A DNA stretch of 64,000 bases from Ostrinia nubilalis (Eukaryota; Arthropoda; Insecta; Lepidoptera; Crambidae). Under the pieces are notes generated by a model. It was not told where the DNA came from and ran no database searches. It saw only the letters and a program-made list of their open reading frames with translations. Below, in pieces: positions 22,355 to 33,600 of the stretch. Positions within the stretch are counted from its first letter, which is position 1; every line of letters starts with the position of its first letter. The translations under genes and the position numbers were made by a program. Location: NCBI RefSeq assembly GCF_963855985.1, contig NC_087116.1:7217001-7281000 (forward strand), given 5' to 3'.

Positions 22355-22495
22355 TCAGCCAAATGACGTCCACTGCTGGACAAAGGCCTCCCCCAAGGCT
22401 TTCCACAATGAACGGTCCTGCGCTACCCGCATCCAGGCTCTTCCCGCGACCTTTACCAGATCGTCGGTCCACCTAGTAGGAGGCCTGCCCACGCA
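22355..22495 (-). mobile_element. RTE-type LINE 3' end, subfamily b
   Basis: CAAATGACGTCCACTGCTGG, ACAAAGGCCTCCCCCAAGGC and ATCGTCGGTCCACCTAGTAG on the plus strand, read in reverse. Confidence 0.75.
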
Positions 22496-22929
22496 AATAC
22501 CACACAATAACTATATAATTTAAAGATTTTTTTGGTGCAGTGAATCCACAGTATTTCGCACATTATTATAGTATTTATTGATAAACCTTATCATTTGTTA
22601 GGTGTTATCTCTTATCAGGGCTGCGAGTGCAAGGTGAAGCATTGACCTAAAATTCAATAATGGCGATTTATCTAGATTGTGTTTTTTAAAAATCGGGATA
22701 CAAACTATCCTATACTTTTTCCTGGCTCTTAATATCATCTAAATCGGTTCAGCAGTGGTTTAACAGTGAAAAGTTATCATAGTATTGACAGATCGTTACA
22801 AGTTATACAAGTAGCCATCCTTACAAACTTCCACATTTAATTATATTATAGTAGGATTTTACAAATTTTATTGTTTCGCTTTACACTGGAGGGAAGTCGA
22901 ACCTTCTTAACTTCTAACTCCTCCAAACA

Positions 22930-23160
22930 GCCCTTTACAGTCCACTGTTGGACTATGAGCCTCCTCCACTATAGTGGAGGGTTTTCCATAATCCCCACGC
23001 TTGGCAGGCGGGTTGGAGATCGCAGTTTAAAAGATTGATGTTTTTCAGCGCCGCTGCCCGTTCTCTGTTTGATGTGTAGTCCCTAAGTCGCCTCTTACGA
23101 CACCCCGGGAAGAGTAGGGGTTGGTGACAAATGTATTCTACTCTGCCGTCACCACACGGC
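22930..23160 (-). mobile_element. LINE 3' end, a third RTE-like family
   Basis: CCTTTACAGTCCACTGTTGG, CCTCCACTATAGTGGAGGGT, AACCCGCC-type and CTTACGACACCCCGGGAAG blocks recur in the opposite orientation at 46050-46300, where the element ends ATGATGATGATG. The CCTCCACTATAGTGGAGG palindrome is characteristic. No ORF remains. Confidence 0.65.
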
Positions 23161-23669
23161 TTAAAGTCTAATATAAAATATTTTTGTTGGCCATCCTACA
23201 TAGCCGTGTGTCTCATCCTGCAGAATCCAGACTGCTCTCCTGGGGGAATGACATTACACCAGGTCAATGTACATCTTGTAAGCTAATCCATACTAATAAT
23301 ATTGTTTGTCTGTCTGTTACGGTTTGCAGTTTGCACTGGAGCTGGGCTAATTTTGATGAGTTTTGGGCTAAGGATGTAAGGTATCGTAAGGTATGTAAGG
23401 TACTCGTTATGCCATCCAGATTATACAGGGTGGAAACGATAAGTGATCTCACTCGATTATTTCATAACTATACACGATATCGAAAAACTGATTAGGTACT
23501 GATCCTGAAAGTGCTTCACGACTTCACGAGCTCTATCTAAGGGTACTAATAAGTTGCAGAATAAACGGGATCTATCCGAAAATTCAATGTTTCCAGCTTC
23601 CATACATTTAGCTATTGAAGGCCGCTACTACATGTTTTATTTTGCTCTACTACTAATGTTGATGAATGA

Positions 23670-24738
23670 GGAGAGGGGGGCAGCTTTGGACAGGGGCAGC
23701 TTAGAACAAATGAATTTAAAAATCACTGGTTTAGGCTACAATGGTATAAATCATAATTTATATTGCCAGCACTGATGCGCATAGCCGTCACATCTCATTT
23801 TTAATATCTAACTGTAGGTTAACCGGCAAAAGTGGTTTTTTGTTTTTGACTGCCAATTTCGCACTTTTTTATTTTGGTTCTAAGGATTTTGTGGACGTAG
23901 TTTTATAAAATAGTGAGTGGTTTGTTTACTATATGGAAGTTTAAATAGTTTTAATGAAGATTTGATAAGAAATTGCGATATAAAAGTATGTTCCGTTATT
24001 AAATTTATGTTTTTTTCTGGAAATATACCCATGGGGCAGCTTTGAACGAAATGGTTGGGGCACCTTTGAACTTTATAAATTTTCTTTTTTAAGTGGTATT
24101 ATGAAACCTTAAGTTTTCTAATACTTCGTAGAAGGTTTTTACATAAAAAATAAGCAGATTGCTTTACTGTGACAGATAAAATTTCAAGCTGGGTGAAGTC
24201 CGGGCAAAAGCTAGTTTTAGTAGTTGATTGATATTTTTTAAATTATGCAGTTTTGTCTTTGATGTGTCATTAAACAGAAAGTTTATTAGTATTTAGTTAA
24301 TTGATATATCTTATATTTACTTTATTTTTAATAATATCACTAAGTTTTGTGTTACTTTGTACAGAGTGATGTAAAATAAAATAAACATGTTAAATTGATC
24401 CCAAATGTCACTGATCATTTAAAATATTGTTTATTAATTATTTTAAAAATACACATTCATAAATATTCAGTTTTATTTCATTGAAAAAAATACTAATTCA
24501 AAACTGCCCCAGGCGTGTTCAAGGCTGCCCCGACTACGGGGCAGTTTTGAACGTTTACAGGTCTGTGCAAAAATCTAAATATCTGAATAAGCGTTCATGA
24601 ATAATTAAAAAGAACATCATTATTTTGTTGTGTGATAACCATGACCTCTATCTGGGAAGAAAAAATTAATGAAATCGTTCAAATTTGGAAGATATTTAAT
24701 AAAGTATGAAAATTGTTCAAAGCTGCCCCCCTCTCCCC
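23670..24738. mobile_element. TIR element, about 1.07 kb, with GGGGCAGCTTTGAAC repeats
   Basis: GGAGAGGGGGGCAGCTTTG at the left is matched exactly by CAAAGCTGCCCCCCTCTCC at the right. The motif GGGGCAGCTTTGAAC or its complement recurs inside (about 24032, 24515 and 24540). No coding region or clear target duplication found. Superfamily unknown. Confidence 0.65.
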
Positions 24739-24828
24739 TATTAATGAAAGAAAAAACGTTTATTTGGTACTAAATAACAAAAGATTGAGTTAAAAGCACT
24801 AAAATAGAAAAACGCACCGAACTAGTCT

Positions 24829-24980
24829 AGCGCGAATATTCACAAACATTACTATGAAGTCTTACAGTGCGCGTGGACGCACAGGGTGACACACGAACCA
24901 ATCACAGAGCTTTCTCTATTCAAGGCTGTGCGTTCGATTTGCTGCTTCACTTAAGCAAGCATCATTAGTGAACACGAAGT
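24829..24980 (-). mobile_element. M2 MITE copy
   Basis: Family M2 has ends CGCCCGTATTCACAAA and TTTGTGAATACGGGCG and internal blocks GCGCGTGGACGCACAGGGTG, ACCAATCACAGAGCT and GATTTGCTGCTTCACTTAAG. Here both ends are mutated (GCGAATATTCACAAAC, TTAGTGAACACG). Confidence 0.7.
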
Positions 24981-25267
24981 AAATTACTAGTTTTGCAGGG
25001 ATCTTAGCAAGCAAACCCATAGGGTTACCAAATATTTCAAAATAAGTGGACTCCACGGTGTGTAAGGCAGGACATTCCCAACATTCCGCTCGCGAGTGCA
25101 CTTTGACGTCACCGCGACAAAGCTTTGTCCGACCTTGTTAGGGTGACTATGGTTTTGGTGTTATGTAGGACTGTCTGGAAAAAGGATTGAAATGAAATCA
25201 TTTTGTTTTAGACAGTACTGGCCTTTAAAGAGCTGTTTTCCGCCCACCAAACTAAGAATTTTAGTCA

Positions 25268-25467
25268 TCCTACTAAAATTATAAATGCAAAAATTTGTAT
25301 GTCTGGATGTTTGTTACTCTTTCACGCAAAAACTACTGAACTGATTTTGATGAAACTTTACAGTATTATTGTTATAAACAATAACCAGAATAACATATAG
25401 GCTATAATTTATGACGATCTGTGACAAACTAAATTTCACGCGGGTGAAGCCAGTAAGAAAAAACTAG
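25268..25467 (+). mobile_element. Lep1-like Helitron, hairpin damaged
   Basis: TCCTACTAAAATTATAAATG to ACTAG. The 3' hairpin is interrupted (GCGGGTGAAGCCAGTAAG). The body is otherwise typical, with a small tandem duplication (ATAAACAATAA). Confidence 0.75.
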
Positions 25468-26276
25468 GAAGGGATAATACTGTAAAATTTATAAAGTAAA
25501 AGATAGGATAATGAAGCCCTTAAAACATTGATCTGCAAACCTATTTGCGGACAAACACATTTCAGTCTGTTGCAGCAGTAAACATTGGTAATATTCTGCA
25601 AGTTTCCAAACTCATGGCCACCCGAACCATCCTTCCCCGAATTTGTACTCAACTTGACGACATCCCACGTTAAGAACCAATTGTTGAGAGGTCATTAGTA
25701 GTAAGCCTTGTTATACAGGGTGGAATTTTGTAATGCCACCTGGAGGGAAAGTACTCTTAATCCTGTAGATAGAAAATTTTGCTCGAGGAAAACATTCCTT
25801 TATTTTTGAATAGAAATAGAACTGCATTAAAAGATTTCCAAAATTTGCTTGCCACACCCGGGAATCGAACCAACTAAAATCTGTTAAAATCTACACCCTG
25901 TATTTTTATTGCATCGATTATTAGGGTTAAGTATAAGAATGAAATCTTTCAAACGTAAACCATGATAATATTTATTATCAATTATTTTAATTACTTACAG
26001 AAAATTTTATGGTATGGTGGTGAATTTTCGGGGATCTTTGAAAACAGTTCTCTTTCTTTACAAAAATAAAGGAATGTTTCCTCTGAGCAAAATTGTCTAT
26101 CTACAGTATTTAGTACTTTCCCTTCAGGTGGCTTTATAAACTTCCACCCTGTATACTACATACCAAAGATCAATTGATACTCAGAAGATCCCTTTTATGA
26201 TACTTGTAGTACCAAGAACTATAGGTAGAGATGGATAATTGACAAACTTTTGCCAGAAACACTACGCACGTGTTAC

Positions 26277-26411
26277 GCCCGTATTCACAAACATTGCTAT
26301 GAGGCCTCACAGTGCACGTGGACGCACAGGGTGACAAATGAACCAATCACAGAGATCTATTCAACTGTGCGTTCGTTTGCTGCTTCACATACGCAAGCGT
26401 AGTGAATACGA
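26277..26411 (-). mobile_element. M2 MITE copy
   Basis: CGCCCGTATTCACAAACATT start, internal GTGGACGCACAGGGTGACAA, end GTGAATACGAGCG. Confidence 0.7.
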
Positions 26412-26454
26412 GCGAAGTTCCTCTCGTAATGGTGCTCAATATTAGTCTGTGTTA

Positions 26455-26735
26455 TTGGTCACCCAAAGGGCGATGGAGCGGGCTATGCTCGGAGTTTCCC
26501 TGCGTGATCGAATCAGAAATGAGGAGATCCGCAGGAGAACCAAACCGACATAGCTCGCAGAATTGCTAAAATCAAGTGGCAGTGGGCGGGCGCATAGCTC
26601 GTAGAGACGATGGCCGTTGGGGCAGATAAGTTCTCGAGTGGCGACCACGGGCTTGAAGACGTAGCGAAAACCTTGGAGGAGGCCTTTGTCCAGCAGTGGA
26701 CGTCACTCGACTGAAACGAACGAACGAACGATTAG
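26455..26735 (+). mobile_element. RTE-type LINE 3' end, subfamily b, tail (ACGA)n
   Basis: Reading begins in a RAMLGVSLRDRIRNEE-like stretch (26470-26530) and ends CAGCAGTGGACGTCACTCG, followed by ACGAACGAACGAACG, which is the tail of this subfamily rather than ATGATG. An internal deletion removes the GRPPTRWTDD part. Confidence 0.7.
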
Positions 26736-26929
26736 TCTGTATTTTGAATTGCACCGGTGTAATAAACAAACGTTTTTTACTCAAGAGCTACGGCTACAAA
26801 CCAGACGGAAATGCATGTAAACATCGTAAAGCGTGGGTTCGAATCCCGCGTGGGCGGCTAGTTGGCCCAGGTTAGTTTTGTTTTGTTTATGTTTAAAATT
26901 AACCAGACTATATTTAGCGGCAGAGACAT

Positions 26930-27063
26930 TTACGTCAGTATTCACAAACATTACTATGAGGTCTCACAGTGCGCGTGGACGCACAGGGTGACACGAATCA
27001 ATCACAGAGCTCCATTCAAAGCTGTGCTTCACATAAGCAAGCATCGTTTGTGAATACGGGCGT
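26930..27063 (-). mobile_element. M2 MITE copy
   Basis: GTATTCACAAACATTACTAT start, GCGCGTGGACGCACAGGGTG inside, end GTTTGTGAATACGGGCG. A deletion removes the GCGTTCGATTTGC block. Confidence 0.7.
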
Positions 27064-27264
27064 TAATTTTGTGCTTAAATATTGTGAATAAGCAAGCAGA
27101 AATAGTACGCGTACATCTTCGCAAATAGGTATTAGGAAGTCGTATTTGCCAAATTGAAAGTGCCAAACTAAAATGTAGTGCGAAAAGTTCTTGAGTGGCG
27201 GCCATGGGCCTTCTTTTTATCGTGTCGACAACAAACCTACACAGTGTCAGCCCAAAACTCCTCT

Positions 27265-27500
27265 ACAAAACGGGATTATTCCCACCTCTCGTTCCCACCA
27301 CTGCAACTGTGTAGCCAGGATCTACAGCTTGACCGCCATAAACCCCACCAATGAAGGTCAAGTTTGTCCCGGGGGAAAGTTTAACTGTCATTGGACCCGC
27401 AACGAAATTAATCAGAAGAACATAAGAGGAGTTCTAAATTAAGGTTCGACTTCCCTCCATTGCAAAGCGGATGACAATTGACAGGTGACAAACAAAGGTT
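27265..27500 (+). repeat. R1 repeat copy, nearly complete
   Basis: ACGGGATTATTCCCACCTCT through CAACGAAATTAATCAGAAGA, AACATAAGAGGAGTTC, TTCGACTTCCCTCCATTGCA and GACAGGTGACAAACAAAGG. The target hexamer has become TAAGAGGAG, so it is not a clean empty site. Confidence 0.7.
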
Positions 27501-28130
27501 TAAAACCTTTAAGAAACGCTACAAAAGCGGCGCATTCATAAATCCTCCGCGTGTTGCTCGGGCACTCAGGGCACGACATCATGTGCTTCTTTAACGGGGA
27601 ACAAAATCGCATCTGCACCATGTTTTAGCCATCCAAGAATCCCCACCTGAACAGATTGTCCTTATTATGGCCGACCTGCGTCCGAAGTCTATTTATAGAC
27701 TTCTAGATTGTTTTGTCAAGTACTTAAATAAATTGTAGTTTAAAATAATTGGCTACCACGAAATAAAATGGCTGCAAGTGCTTCCAAGATACCTAGAAAT
27801 TTCATTAGCTTGTACAAAAAACTTAAAAAACTACACGAGACAAAATAAACGGATTCCTTCGATAGCCAGACGAACAAAGAAAAACTATTTTCATTGCTAA
27901 GGCTAAAGTTTTAAGGGGTTGCCAAGACTGTCAGCTTTCCCTGAAAACGGGGAAGTTTTCTAACTTTACCTTACAATATTACTTGTAAAGTTACTAACTT
28001 GGCCTTACAATACCACTGTGCTACAAAGCCCGTTTGTTGAATTTCATGTTGGACTACAATTTGTAAATCTTTACTTCACTACTTATTACAAAACGAAGTC
28101 GTTTTGCGTGGAGAGTGTAGGCCAAACGCT
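27500..28130. other. No recognisable feature
   Basis: No element end, coding motif or repeat copy seen. Confidence 0.4.
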
Positions 28131-28134
28131 CTCT

Positions 28135-28365
28135 CATCATTTCAGCCACAGGACGTCCACTGCTGAACATAGGCCTCCCCCAATGATCGGTTGGTAGCGG
28201 CCTGCATCCAGCGCCTTCCTGCGACCTTTGTGAGGTCGGTCCACTTTGTGGGTGGACGTCCTACGCTGCGCTTTCCGGTACGTGGCCTCCAGAACCTTGG
28301 CCGTCAGGTCTGCGTACTATGTGCCCTGCCCATTGCCACTTCAGCTTGCTAATTCTCCATTTGCT
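28135..28365 (-). mobile_element. RTE-type LINE 3' end
   Basis: GCCACAGGACGTCCACTGCT, GAACATAGGCCTCCCCCAAT, TCCACTTTGTGGGTGGACGT, and a CCATTGCCACTTCAGCTTGC end. Ordinary subfamily. Confidence 0.75.
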
Positions 28366-28663
28366 GGTAAATTAGAGAGGGTCGTGCTCCTTCAGTGGAG
28401 ACTAAATGATATCAAATAAGATAATGTAAAAGCAATTGAAAACATAAGCGAAACGATTCAATCGCTTGTAATTTCAACAGACAATTTAAAATTTATTTTA
28501 GGGACTTCAATCTTTAGCATGGCATCCCCCGCCCACACAGTGCGATGCACCGAGCATTCACCTTGCAACCCAGACGTGACGTCATTGTATGTGTAGGTAT
28601 AATCTAGTGCTTATTTCAGTTACTGCCTGATCGGAACGGCACGGTAGGGGTGATCGTTCGTCG

Positions 28664-28962
28664 TTTCAGCCAAATGACGTCCACTGCTGGACAAAGGCCT
28701 CCTCCAAGGTTTTCCACAATGCACAGTCCTGCGCTGCCCGCATCCAGGCTCTTCCCGCGACCTTTACCAGATCGTCGGTCCACCTAGTAGGAGGCCTGCC
28801 CACGCTACGTCTTCCAGCCCGTGGTCGCCACTCGAGAACTTTTCTGCCCCAACGGCCATCGTCTCTAAGAGCTATGTGCCCCGCCCACTGCCACTTGGTT
28901 TTAGCAATTCTGCGAGCTATGTCGCTATGTAGGGGTGATATTGACATATTATGACGTGACAA
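28664..28962 (-). pseudogene. RTE-type LINE reverse-transcriptase tail, subfamily b, open for 98 codons
   Basis: This is the best-preserved tail of subfamily b. The minus strand is open from a RRIAKTKWQWAGHIA-like region through GRRSVGRPPTRWTDDLVKVA and an EEAFVQQWTSFG end to a stop. Only the extreme C-terminus of the reverse transcriptase is present, without palm-domain motifs, so it is a dead fragment although in frame. It ends in a CGAACGATC tail (28650-28660). Confidence 0.75.
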
Positions 28963-29251
28963 AGTATATAAATCTGAAGCATATTTTATCTGGTCTCGCT
29001 GACGTTTGACGTGTCAAAAACTCTAGACCGCTCCCATACCTACCTCAGGCACTGGCTGACTTAAACGCTAAACCTATAGTATGTGATTGTATGTATACAG
29101 ATCCACTTCAGATTATTGCTCCGAGTTCAGTGGAAATCAATTTTGTGGATTGGATGAGCTAAAAGACGTTATTTTGAAATGCTCATTGAAGATCTGGTAA
29201 TAAATACAATATAGATTACACTGAAAATGCTTTTGAATCAATAATGTACTT

Positions 29252-29398
29252 ACGCCCGCATTCACAAACGATGCTTGCTTAAGTGATGCAGTAAATGGAA
29301 CGCACAGCGTTGAATAGAGCTCTGATTGGTTCGTGTGTCACCCTGTGCGTCCACGCGCACTGTGAGACCTCATAGTGATGTTTGCGAATACGGGCGTC
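29252..29398 (+). mobile_element. M2 MITE copy, nearly full length
   Basis: CGCCCGCATTCACAAACGAT start, ACCCTGTGCGTCCACGCGCA inside, end TTTGCGAATACGGGCG. Confidence 0.75.
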
Positions 29399-29444
29399 AG
29401 TTTATTATTAATTTATTTGTTTTAACCAGCAACAGAGAGTGACT

Positions 29445-29545
29445 GACCTTCACTGGTTGGGTTATTGGCGGTCAAGCTGTAGATCCTGGCTACACAGGAG
29501 TTGCAGCGGTAGGAACGAGAGGTGGGAATAGTCCCGAGACAGTGA
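29445..29545 (-). repeat. R1 repeat, partial
   Basis: CCTTCACTGGTTGGGTTATT, GGCGGTCAAGCTGTAGATCC and AGGAGTTGCAGCGGTAGGAA, the reverse of the R1 5' half. Confidence 0.7.
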
Positions 29546-29549
29546 CAGT

Positions 29550-30560
29550 TGCAGCGCTTCTTCTCTCAGAATTTGCCAAAATGTCTCAAAAGTTTTTATG
29601 GTTTTGACGCTTCTACGTCACTTTCGCAAAATGTCATTTACGCAGAATGACATTTAGATAATTTTGATAATATTATAAAAGTGTATTTGGCACAAAATAA
29701 AATAATAGCCACTCCAAAAATATCAATCAATACATAATGCAATTATTTTACTAATTTTTACAGTTTTTTGTGGGGGGCGATTTTAAATTTGTTAAAAACG
29801 TATGGAGCCCTTAGGTTAGCTATCTTTATTTAGTATATCTATAGTTCTATTTTATACTTTGTACATTCGAGAGATTCTATGACAGTTTATTTGATTCGTT
29901 TTCTCCAAAAGATATTTTTAGAAGTCTAAATTTAATTTCACGTTATTGAGAATGAGGAGTCATTAATTGGAGAAATGGAGTTAATTGAACATCAAAGATT
30001 GTTAATCGAATATAAAATACAATTAATTGGCAATAGAAGGTTAATTTGATTGATTTACGATTGATTAGACAATATAAGGGCTTGTTCCCTCGGAGACATC
30101 CTGTTTTTTGCAGGATCGGATTGTCTCGTTTGTGGGCATCGAACGGTTTAATCTGAACCCCAATGACCTTTAAGTTTAACCTTACAATGCACAATGTCCG
30201 ACCCAGGAACCGAACGCGCGACGAATCCGACGCATCTAGCATTCGTCACAGCTCTGAACAAAGACCTTTGTTTTGGTCCAGAGATAGTCAGTTAATGTCA
30301 ATGTCATCATGACTTGCTTTTAGACACTTTTTAACAGACTTGAAGAAATGGTCGTAATGTTATAATGACTTGTTGTTTGGAAGCAGCGCTACCTACCGTA
30401 CGATAATGGGACTCAAGCTTCTGAAGTTTTGGCTATCTGTCAATGTTAGTCTCATCGAAATCGGTCCAGACAGACAAACTATTGTTCGTAGAGTAATCTT
30501 TTATTTTTTCATTTCACGTTTTAACGACTGCACCTATTTAGATGAAAGGTATAGGTGCAT
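29550..30560. other. No supported gene; M3 fragment near 30075-30120
   Basis: An M3-like end (TTCCCTCGGAGACATCCTGT then TTTTTTGCAGGATC) is present near 30085. The rest has no recognisable feature. Confidence 0.4.
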
Positions 30561-30574
30561 AAGTGTACAGCAAC

Positions 30575-30626
30575 CCGGAAAGGGATTGTAACCGTATCAA
30601 TTCGAGGCGGTCTTTGCATGAAACTC
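30575..30626. mobile_element. Left part of a MITE split by the LINE
   Basis: CAACCCGGAAAGGGATTGTA and CCGTATCAATTCGAGGCGGT, then GCATGAAACTC, matching the MITE at 2480. The right half resumes at 34636. The last five bases (AACTC, 30622-30626) are the target duplication. Confidence 0.8.
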
Positions 30627-33600
30627 AAAGTCAAAGTCAAAGTCAAAGTATTTATTTGCAAAGAATAGGTACAATGGTTTAGGTGTTAAATTTAGGTAGA
30701 GTGCTACTATTCTGCTTAACAATATCAGCATGCAAATTTTGTGTCTAGGAATTCCTTTACACTATATATACAATTGTCTATAAGCCAGTCTTTTAAGTTC
30801 CGTGTCATGACAGTGGTTGACCCCTTCTTAAATCTATCTGGAATTTTGTTATAGATTTTTATACACATATAGTAACAGTTTTTTTTATATAACGAAGTTT
30901 TTGGACAAAAATCTATTGCGAGTCTATCAGGGAATCTTGTGTTCCTTGGGTATATATCCTTTGCCCTCTGAAATATTTGAGGGTGTTGACTTACAAATTT
31001 AAATATTTCGAGAATGTACATGCTAGGAACAGTAAGAATACGTAATTTGGTAAAAAGTGGCCTACAAGAGTCAATCGGTCCACTTCGACAAATAGCTCGG
31101 ATACATTTTTTTTGTGCAATAAATACTCTTTGGATGTCTGTGCTGTTCCCCCAAATTATAAGTCCATAATTGATGTTTGAGGCAACATATCCGTAATATG
31201 CAGATAGCGTTACACTTAAAGAAGTTTTTACTGTCAGACGACGAAGGACGTAAGCAAATCTGTTTATCTTATTACAGACTCTTTGAACATGGCTAGAGAA
31301 ATTTAAGCTCTTGTTTAAGACTATACCAAGGAATAGCATGTCATTTGATGATTCAATATCAATATTTTGATGTCTTAACTTAAGGTTGATTTCCTTGCGT
31401 CCCTTTACATTGAATTGTACATATTTGGTTTTATTCAAGTTTATGTTTAATTTATTAGCCTCTAAGTAATCTATTGTATATTTAATTGTATTATTAATGT
31501 CAGATTCATAATTTATCACATTTTCAGATTTATTATTTATTATTATAGAAATGTCATCAGCAAACAGGATACAGTCATGTTCTATGAATTTCGGGAAGTC
31601 ATTGATATATAATAGAAAAAGGATAGGGCCCAGCACGCTGCCCTGAGGGATACCTACCCCATTTATTTTATAATTTGAACGGTAGGAAGTTTCAATGTTT
31701 CTATTGTTTACCCTATTCAGTTCAACGCATTGGCCTCTATCCGTAAGATAAGATTCGAGCCAAGAGAGTGCTGGACCACGTATCCCATATCTCTCCAGTT
31801 TTGCTAACAGAATGTCATGGGCTACACAGTCAAATGCCTTTGACATATCAAGAAAAAGTACCGTCGAACATTGTTTTTGATCAAGGCCAAAGATTACCTT
31901 GTGTACTAGATTGAAGCATGCGAGTGTAGTGGACTTTCCCTTCTGAAACCCAAATTGTTCTGGCGCTATTAATTTAAATTTGTGACAAAAACTCATTAGT
32001 TTGTCTTTCATGGCCCTTTCAAAGACTTTTGACAAGATGGGTATTAATGTTATGGGGCGATAGTTTCCCATATCAGATTTATCGTTTTTTTTGTAAATAG
32101 GTTTGACTACGGAGAGCTTGAGTGTTTTAGGGAAGCGACCTGTTTCGAAAGACAAGTTAATTATATGGGTCAAAACCGGGGCAATTACATGTTTGCTTAA
32201 TTTTAGGATTTTAGTGCATATTTCGTCAAAGCCATATGAATTTGTATTTTTTAGTGACGTTATAATATTTATAGTTTCCGTCACAGTCAGAGGTACAAGG
32301 AATATAGAGTTTGCGGTACGATTTATTTTAGATAAGGCTTTAAGATAAATGTCGGGATCCTGAGTATTTTCTTTACTACTTACTTTAATGTAGTATTCAT
32401 TAAATGCTTCTGCAATGTCTTTGGCGTTTTTTATTGTTTTGCCATTACATTGGATTTCTGAGATCACGTTTTCCTCTGTACAGCACTCTGTCTCATCTTT
32501 GATAAGTCTCCAAGAAGCCTTACAAATATTCTGGCTGCGCTGGAGGTAACGGTCATTACATAATTTTTGGGCTTTGTTTATGCACTTCCTAAGGATTTTA
32601 GAGTAGTTAATGTATCTAGTCCTATCAAGTCTCTCTTTTCCCTTGTAATATTTGAAACGTAGTAGTCTTTTTGTTTTAGTCGATATTTTCAATCCCCTAG
32701 TTATCCACTTAGGTTTTGATGAATTTGTATTTATTTTTAATTTTATTTTTGGAAAACAGGACTTAAACAATAATCCAAAGGTTTGGTGAAAATTGTCAAA
32801 AGCTTTATTTATATCATTTTCCTCCAAAACCTCTGTGAATGATAAGGATTTAAGATAATCGCAAAACTTGTTAATATTTTCAGTACTGTATTCTCTCTTA
32901 TAAACAAATTTGCAGTTTGCCTTTGGCTGTTTCTTTATTGGAAATGATAACATCTGAGCCGTGTTATGGTCAGATAAGTGCAATGGTAACAAAGTTCCTT
33001 TCGCCTTTTTTACAGAACTTATTACGTGATCTAGGCAGCTATTTCCCCGTGTCGGCTCGTCTATATGGGTGGTCAGGTTATAATTTGCAACTATGTCGTG
33101 GAGATATTGAGATGCTTTGGTCTTTTCTAAGGTATTGATGTTAAAATCCCCTGTAATAATGATTTTGTGGTTTTCAAATTTATTTGTTAGTTCATGTATT
33201 ACCATTTCCAGTTTTGTCAAAAAGAAGTTGGCATATTTTTTGTGTGACGTATATACGCAGACAATAATTATCCTATAAAAGGTCAAGTTAACCACACAAA
33301 ACTCAAACATTGTAGGCACGGTGTTAACGTGACATGAGTGTACTTCTTTATGGGGTAGCCCCTTTTTGAGAAAAATACAGGTACCCCCGCGCTTAGAGTG
33401 TCTAGAGTAGTTCGCTGCTAATTTATGGTTTGAGAGTTTCAAAGATTTTTCTTCCCCCTTTTTAATAAAAGTTTCTGTTAGGCATAATACATCCGGGTCA
33501 ATACCCTTTTCTATAAGTTCCCCCAATGTCAATTCTAATATATCTATTTTAGATGAAAACCCCTGGATATTTTGATGAATTAGAACGAAGAGGCCAGTCT

